Shown here piece by piece: positions 29,801 through 32,220 of a DNA stretch of 32,220 nt. Position 1 is the first letter of the stretch. The number at the start of each line of letters is the position of its first letter. The DNA is from a bacterium (GTDB taxonomy: Bacteria > Margulisbacteria > Marinamargulisbacteria > SXXA01): positions 1-32,220 of the forward strand of contig RHAI01000015.1 of the NCBI GenBank assembly GCA_010028705.1. The letters are read 5' to 3'. Made by a program: the position numbers and the translations under genes. The notes below the pieces were generated by a model. It saw nothing but the letters and a program-made list of their open reading frames with translations. It had not been told where the DNA came from and did not search any database.

Positions 29801-32220
29801 TCGGCGGCGTCAGTCCGCTTCCAACCGTAGGCTCGGGCCCCCGCTGCTTCCAGGGTATTGTGAGACGTGTTCATTCCGGCAACCGCCTTGGCATAGTTGT
29901 CGGCCAACAGTTTTCCACGATCTTGAAAGCGGCTCTGTCCACGGACACGATCGGCCAGATCACTAAATTCAACGGCCGACGTTTTGAGATCAAATCCCCG
30001 TCGATGAGAGGAGAATATATCCGAAAATTTCTCACCCACCGCCTTGGAATCCGCAGCGTCTCCGAACCACAAAATTACCCGATCGTACACCGTGGCAATA
30101 TCCTGTTTGTTCAGGCCCCTTTCCCTAAATTGCTGCGCAAAATTCGCCAGCCGGGCGTTGTATTCTTTCTGAGTCGCCGCATCCGACTCCTTAAGTTTGT
30201 CGATCAACGGGGTCAGTGTCGCGGACGTCCCAAACGTCTTTGCCGTCTCGAGATAGTCATCATACGATCGTGCCCCCACCACTAATTTGGCCTGAAGGGC
30301 AGTAATTCGATCGGCCGAATACGTCCCATCAAGAATTTTTTTAATCCCATCAATTGAGTTTTGAATAGAGTTTGGTGTCTCGGTGGACCGACCCGTCGAC
30401 AATAGAGCCGTTATTTTTTGATCCAGAGCCTGGCGTTGCTCCGGGTTCAACTTACTTATTTTTTCGATGTCAATCGCGCGGCCTTGGATTTTATCCCCAC
30501 TAATAGACCAAGACGGTCCTTTTAGCAGTTTTTGATCATTGAGCAACGCCGTTAATTCCTGTTGTTTGGACTTCTCTAAAAGCCCCGATCTGGACATGTC
30601 GAGCAGCCCCGTGGGGAGGGTGGTGCCCTTCGTTATGGCGGCAAGTTCCCGTATCGCATGAATATTGCCAATCCTTTCCAAGTGGCTGAGGGCACCTTTC
30701 TGCTGCAGGATCAACTGTTGCAACCGCTCCGCGACTTTAATGTTTGGATTGGGTGTCGGTTCAGGTTGAGGCGAAACGTCCCCTGTATGTTGCGGTAGCT
30801 GTGTCGATGGCGACGGGTTTGGCCCCATCTGCGGAGCTACAGGCATTGTGTCCCCCTTAGCTTGCAGTAGCGGTGGCGATGGAAACAGTTTTGGGCCAAT
30901 CTTCGGAGCTACAGGCACATGCTCCGTACCCCCCCCCGTCGTTTGGGAACTTGGCACATTACGCAAGGCGGCAGAGATTGCGGAATTGGCGACCGCTTGT
31001 ACCGTCTGTTTTAGAACCTCCTGTTGCGCGGCAGCCCGCTCCGATGCAACCGCCGCATTCCTCTGCTCAGTCAATTGGGCGATATGAGCCGTCTCACGCG
31101 CGATGTCATTTTTAAGGGTTTCCTCTTTTTTTGCCTTGGCGTCAAGCTCTTTTTTGATCTGTTGGTCCTTCAATTTTAACTTTAACTCCGCTGTCTTTTG
31201 GCTGGCCTTTAGCTTTATTCCCTGCTCATTCTTTTCCGCCGAAATCGCCGTGACTTTGTTCAATTCACTCTGTAACGCCTCGCGGGTCGCCTGATGCGTG
31301 GCATCACCGGCTTGTTTTTTATCCCTTAACTGTGACAAATCCGTTTGAATCTTGGTGATCTCACCGCCGGTAGCCTCCAATTCGCCAGCCAGTTTATTCT
31401 GTTGCAAGCGTTGACCCGCGACCTCTTGTGTCAGGGATTGAACGGTCGCCGTTAAGCCTTTTTGGGCTGCAAGTTGGCCACCTAAGTCTTCATTAAGCTG
31501 GTCCCGTTGAGCGGTTAAGCCTGTCAATTCAATCCTGTCTTTAGCCGTATCGTGCCGTTGGCCTTCAAGTCGTCTCTTTTCAGCGGTCAACCTCTCACGT
31601 TCGCCGGGAGCGAGTCCTTGGACGGCGGGTGTACCTTTTGTTACGATCGTCTCAAACAGCGGTGCCAATTTATCGGGGAGGACATACCCCTCCACCCCAT
31701 TAAATTCGCGATAAATAGCTGCATATTTTTCCCCTTTAGATAAAAACTTGTCAATTGCAACTTTATTCCCCGCAGAGCTGCGCTTGCTAATGCGATCGAA
31801 TAGGTCTTGCTTTTCCGCCTCGTTTAGTCCCCGAATTACAGCTTTGATAGAATCGATCGAGCCAGATGCACCAGCGGCGTCTATCAACTTTAAAACTTCG
31901 CTTACGCCTTTAGATGCTATCCCGCCGAGTTGGGTGCCAGCCCCAGATCTCTGGCCTTCGCGCACTGTAGCCGATTTGATCGCATGGTCTGTAAATGCAT
32001 GAAGCAGGTCCACATTATTAGTGCTTCCAGCAATATCAAAGCCAGCGCGAACGATCGCACCCAAGGCCTCTTTGGCCTCTTTTTTACCAGTGGTGTTCAT
32101 CGCCAGCAACCGAGAAATATCGTTCGCCAACGCTTCCATTTTAACATTATCATGGCCCCCGTCGGCACCTTTAGCGGATGCGATTGAGTTAAATACTTGC
32201 CCCAATAATTGTTGTTGCAC
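20815..32220 (-). CDS. Giant helical/coiled-coil protein, 5' end beyond window
   Basis: An uninterrupted reading frame of 3801 codons that enters from the right edge; the first in-window codon (GTG) is probably internal, so the true start and any signal peptide are unseen. Numbering from that codon: 1-200 helical; about 201-415 a long charged coiled coil (ERERLTAEKRRLEGQ, then KLKLKDQQIKKELDAKAKKE); about 421-494 a Pro-rich hinge containing two 24-residue repeats (VPVAPKIGPK and MPVAPQMGPN); about 1340-1400 a second coiled-coil stretch; about 1631-1887 two tandem homologous units of about 135 and 118 residues; 2607-2617 NDPEFNDPEL from a 15-base duplication. Nearly all the remainder looks helical, with short Pro/Gly breaks, as in alpha-solenoids. 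No membrane helix, Cys-rich module or enzyme motif is apparent. It overlaps the next gene by ATGA. Structural or scaffold roles are inference only. Confidence 0.85.
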   Translation of the reverse strand: MQQQLLGQVFNSIASAKGADGGHDNVKMEALANDISRLLAMNTTGKKEAKEALGAIVRAGFDIAGSTNNVDLLHAFTDHAIKSATVREGQRSGAGTQLGGIASKGVSEVLKLIDAAGASGSIDSIKAVIRGLNEAEKQDLFDRISKRSSAGNKVAIDKFLSKGEKYAAIYREFNGVEGYVLPDKLAPLFETIVTKGTPAVQGLAPGERERLTAEKRRLEGQRHDTAKDRIELTGLTAQRDQLNEDLGGQLAAQKGLTATVQSLTQEVAGQRLQQNKLAGELEATGGEITKIQTDLSQLRDKKQAGDATHQATREALQSELNKVTAISAEKNEQGIKLKASQKTAELKLKLKDQQIKKELDAKAKKEETLKNDIARETAHIAQLTEQRNAAVASERAAAQQEVLKQTVQAVANSAISAALRNVPSSQTTGGGTEHVPVAPKIGPKLFPSPPLLQAKGDTMPVAPQMGPNPSPSTQLPQHTGDVSPQPEPTPNPNIKVAERLQQLILQQKGALSHLERIGNIHAIRELAAITKGTTLPTGLLDMSRSGLLEKSKQQELTALLNDQKLLKGPSWSISGDKIQGRAIDIEKISKLNPEQRQALDQKITALLSTGRSTETPNSIQNSIDGIKKILDGTYSADRITALQAKLVVGARSYDDYLETAKTFGTSATLTPLIDKLKESDAATQKEYNARLANFAQQFRERGLNKQDIATVYDRVILWFGDAADSKAVGEKFSDIFSSHRRGFDLKTSAVEFSDLADRVRGQSRFQDRGKLLADNYAKAVAGMNTSHNTLEAAGARAYGWKRTDAADKLAKERRFNAEVMMGIEAEFRSEIVDFLDRGQTADVRSMMAGALSNPAARAMVSGAIQLLAAEKDMYGSNRLDQLQRVMLPATDYDTSRGTDNHLAMMSEFSKAWVDATSKASPSAEMSGPQTTLRGGRSMTGGNAGFLNNPIKWMLGDGDELANSLASNFARQLPIIGWFYGADGGDQSPHFREMVRGKGDNIAQLDNIHSIERKLGRDAAKALLDMPADQLQAMVASLDEASVAKLVKNIGGERAKILMTRIKNDENSTVVMDAQIAKLSSVIKSTPEPTSQSVGGAQTIEPTLNPLHQDSEARSHAVTEVTEDNRAAFITMQGQTLLPELLRRAAGELRPIPTSQNGPISPSTSVRYTPESMTSARRLLEPLRGLDRFFEPTDPQTDTKMPANLTLLQNALSGSEMTAGAAQQLASQLRQGTPPGEPARDTTTTPNPLIPRGTEKFIAIQKLTEGMTLNGLTVTDSAGPDDSATHHATATQRVNALHEEITSVLSHTVTSDLGDAAPSIGKLAEYDSPAAAHQAIVAITNDLTIYLGVQKDLETQKYDRETDRLAQEQTTTLDSRIKELDSRTQDYSLKLKQRSHEIVSMAVSVVKGNASGGAVALAQMVGKLRQSGLHDVVKDIAYAIAKVQQNDTFLTFLDEQVSQAKAKSTGKISKDVQYLSEFADQIQKSTIPKQPESLKLDQEQLNQRTEQVLGRFERIRVLDRLASEFNATTNIENIQKVVTDPAVSNDIARLVAQGLALDAKSAGRFLAVLAQKNVSLATDLFDQVTVELGRLNAGDDPRPLRADIDRVEKVLKAAAVPDQVYVQALQSIKPLKPFHNIATVEGRRAVNDLQSGRISPKDMAARLAQRTPDQARDIVRHVGTADRQLGVALITDLVRLNPVHASATISGLASGLRPGQLGFNDLRALVAAVNQEVTSPQFEASINDPKISDGLPGVKDHFTRELATIEKQIQTMATVESRVVLNELKGRTTSTQDMADRLAQRTPDQVRDIIRYVGTEDLGLGVALVTDLVTRNPEFAGSTISGLASGLRPGQPEFYSMRELLSQIKGDLSPAVQHHFTRELATIEKQIASDRTGAVLGLDTMAITEHIVNAGFSVVAEVAKGVSQWVPSSGSTGPLSEFRQSGWASNGMRAFLDADLSAVDGESQKKLTPLQTTVQTHVASVADFISHKLETLSSAHPAEMQNLLETVPSMSSGDAITRMAAVAQLTPEQLNELGPSIKPTMSMMSHIAKSIETPLKFLAEHLANCSSREMATMLRNPHTADQINRLLTTSPELLTGTHVVGTILDLGTALESIAPTIGRTLVTSADADIQNAVTLHALTHPSTNALVERTAQQCLTEIEGQIRQKFAVPAERQQLDDALANVERVRKGDVTTEPYRTAVTALNALGLGLDVTAFNAVDTVRQNVAEWSQTLQDPTIDTLQQMAEVLGKGTIDTALKFNPTGYLNAVATSGEPSETSALKDHWTALRSVNANPKDLGQALLNQLIAMGGTPPTELTADQVVGVSLLAHSPAIVAEAMNDIARLDVNPDIAMAVINGANQLRLEMATAIDRGDVKSLTTEGLHGASVNLLSANQVLTQRSKLTGNDINRLAKEVETKQQKNELYATHAIALSRTIEVATGRSLGVPESLDGTTAVHHLADIYTQLSENPGLDPNGEAKGSIAKAFVSELCNLKKSDALFAASPELKAQLMNTLRLIGESKVTLTDLGGKLTPGQFEHFLNNLENLNLSGAERLQMRQHQAVLTEKMGVLQNPRLVQSIAARDPQLLSDAISQTTTPETAAARVLDVAEALNDPEFNDPELTRAIIGDLRSRDISRNPQFWKTFLKEIADKSGAPHIPGLTPPVDQASVDQLGQRIADRQLKADFSDFAYESFSMRPSSEDVGAVAHSQLLTALLTPNSASLISSETYDGRRSELVGILNHPPAPSPHPLNSIVHVANGRLMLDHLSRSDQDSAEKLAALVASPHLSPSARELVANLPAVKIQLLSGLDRNECRETLGTVLPEGMGRIPGDPEPLRVTMPTRWILEQVPSVIPQANKASLTILLNQSPRLDRYAGAINANPEFPGILKEECRNKPLTDKALNSMLAIASPQTIETVVGKLMDEDTSKGLQILSHPQVLVGQRHRLEPVVRQLMTRYPGPTWDGAEGDMGEIVSMIRRNSNPREGVGTGLGTSTQSVREERQGDSVAQTLGKIGGKSELTRRAELQQLLQTSDTRDQLFRQLTDESNTTPFGPDRRAILETLRSLTAGTPDEIKMDIISANTRRFAIGEVAKKSTLDDRIIAAATHWEVVKGSSDSASHMLSLIVDDPMSARQMELSGRVVKRLTEGSNRASVEFDRALATAWMSQSDDNAVSVIDQLKTNPDKLRSILADVYRDTAGIPPYPSKAATAYGAIVKQAIGYNKSLDSTKIRNSGVPTDHVIAILHQTWQEDPLEFNGVMNRFLETPLDGTDSDKKFTQEQIALYTGLIGQKQDYSFSHNGRRNVNVKVNATGHGLVHLIPDRSFRFLRLHRTPELRQNPWTTVLFRAGQDQQVEILGDLKGKKIGVEVVRQLKENYAAAEGNRQIGTTTGNPFGVTQNQVDNLDTLLEKTDGYIGSGNIKKTQALVTQLRHQFPGINSGFGLASREKLTSLLANRLLYNDKALLAVTGPMTLIQRQGASRSPVSDIGADQVKTTMPVLKDAYERVSGVINNTSTSNDAVLSTIRDYIETASISRMVDAMLPQFKIGSALATAAERIEPLPDTAADGTSLPGTRFGKAARMELMQRNVGLDTSKPVEKESVEDYLRMYAATRSLPSIDEKDKANPVKVRQSETQWVKTAVDGLSQNGKCISDIFKGMSHYDQRLNPHQSVLQNAMIDHFSGELGVQKLINAAITAQEHSTGTVDEKKDRLVTDLLVIGMRIPKASGTQAWGNAMLSAIGKGHDNPTHRRIAELVDGSPDPTRISDVLFPKRQVLNLGEAIDLKDFHQALKEANGVPAVLDQLATLISS
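24371..24400. repeat. Perfect 15-base tandem duplication in the giant gene
   Basis: AATTCTGGATCGTTG occurs twice head to tail (24371-24385 and 24386-24400). It preserves the reading frame and encodes the doubled NDPEF/NDPEL. This is a slippage-type duplication. Confidence 0.9.
26563..26603. repeat. 41-base direct repeat, copy A
   Basis: Identical over 41 bases to 26917-26957, 354 bases away. It encodes HFTRELATIEKQI at the end of the second protein repeat unit. Flanking bases diverge at once on both sides. Confidence 0.9.
26670..26706. repeat. 37-base direct repeat, copy A
   Basis: Identical over 37 bases to 27075-27111. It encodes the SGLASGLRPGQ segment of the second protein repeat unit. 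Confidence 0.9.
26917..26957. repeat. 41-base direct repeat, copy B
   Basis: Identical partner of 26563-26603, encoding HFTRELATIEKQI at the end of the first protein repeat unit. Confidence 0.9.
27075..27111. repeat. 37-base direct repeat, copy B
   Basis: Identical partner of 26670-26706, in the first protein repeat unit. The spacing between the 37-base copies is 405 bases against 354 for the 41-base copies; the 51-base difference is the 17-codon insert of unit 1. Confidence 0.9.
30832..30917. repeat. 72-base periodic repeat in the Pro-rich hinge
   Basis: CGGAGCTACAGGCA occurs at 30832-30845 and again at 30904-30917, a period of 72 bases or 24 codons. It underlies the protein repeat VPVAPKIGP.../MPVAPQMGP... 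The remainder of the period is similar but diverged. Confidence 0.75.

Overview
The window is compact bacterial chromosome, gene-dense, with no stretch of 300 bases lacking a gene. I saw no tRNA or rRNA gene, CRISPR array, transposase or phage gene. Many neighbouring genes overlap by 1 to 14 bases (ATGA, TTGA, TAATG, TAGTG), so translational coupling is the rule. A short YidC followed by a KH-R3H Jag protein, a CdaA-type diadenylate cyclase, split glycyl-tRNA synthetase and an AtpZ-like protein argue against a proteobacterium. They would fit an uncultured lineage related to Cyanobacteria/Margulisbacteria or another deep bacterial group. I cannot fix the phylum from sequence alone.

Layout. 1-1516 (minus): an AtpZ-like two-helix membrane protein, then a YdiJ-type FAD oxidoreductase that runs off the left edge. 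1771-6911 (plus): a six-gene operon def-lysA-cdaA-panB-cysS-STAS, covering N-terminal protein maturation, lysine/peptidoglycan precursor supply, c-di-AMP synthesis, pantothenate, cysteinyl-tRNA and a SpoIIAA/RsbV-like antagonist. 6938-9864 (minus): glyQ-glyS with its own promoter and a terminator whose hairpin lies inside the end of the glyS coding sequence. 9865-13293 (minus): the classical rpmH-rnpA-yidD-yidC-jag-mnmE cluster. The 44-codon rpmH is easily missed. The cluster is divergent from a CCA/poly(A) nucleotidyltransferase gene (13382-14668), with no dnaA seen beside it. 14695-15732 (minus): a ureohydrolase (agmatinase/arginase family).

15848-32220 is the unfamiliar part. On the plus strand are a putative lipoprotein of unknown function and a 446-residue protein with a cryptic protein-kinase/aminoglycoside-phosphotransferase-like signature (K65, E75, D237, N242, D254, with DPG in place of DFG). 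On the minus strand is an apparent five-gene operon. It starts with a giant gene of at least 3801 codons, open at the right edge. The giant protein has a long coiled coil, a Pro-rich hinge made of a 24-residue repeat, and more than 3000 residues of mostly helical sequence with a recent internal duplication. It overlaps by ATGA a 306-residue helical protein. Then come an 84-residue single-pass membrane coiled-coil protein, a 208-residue Pro-rich tethering-like protein, and a membrane protein that faintly resembles PlsC acyltransferases but lacks the catalytic His. Contiguity and coupling suggest these five products form one membrane-linked assembly, which I cannot match to any described system.

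A secondary theme is translation initiation. Some genes have strong Shine-Dalgarno sites (AtpZ-like, def, cysS, rpmH, jag). The ureohydrolase, the kinase-like gene and glyQ have none, and instead carry a -10-like hexamer only 6 to 10 bases before the ATG, which suggests leaderless transcripts.
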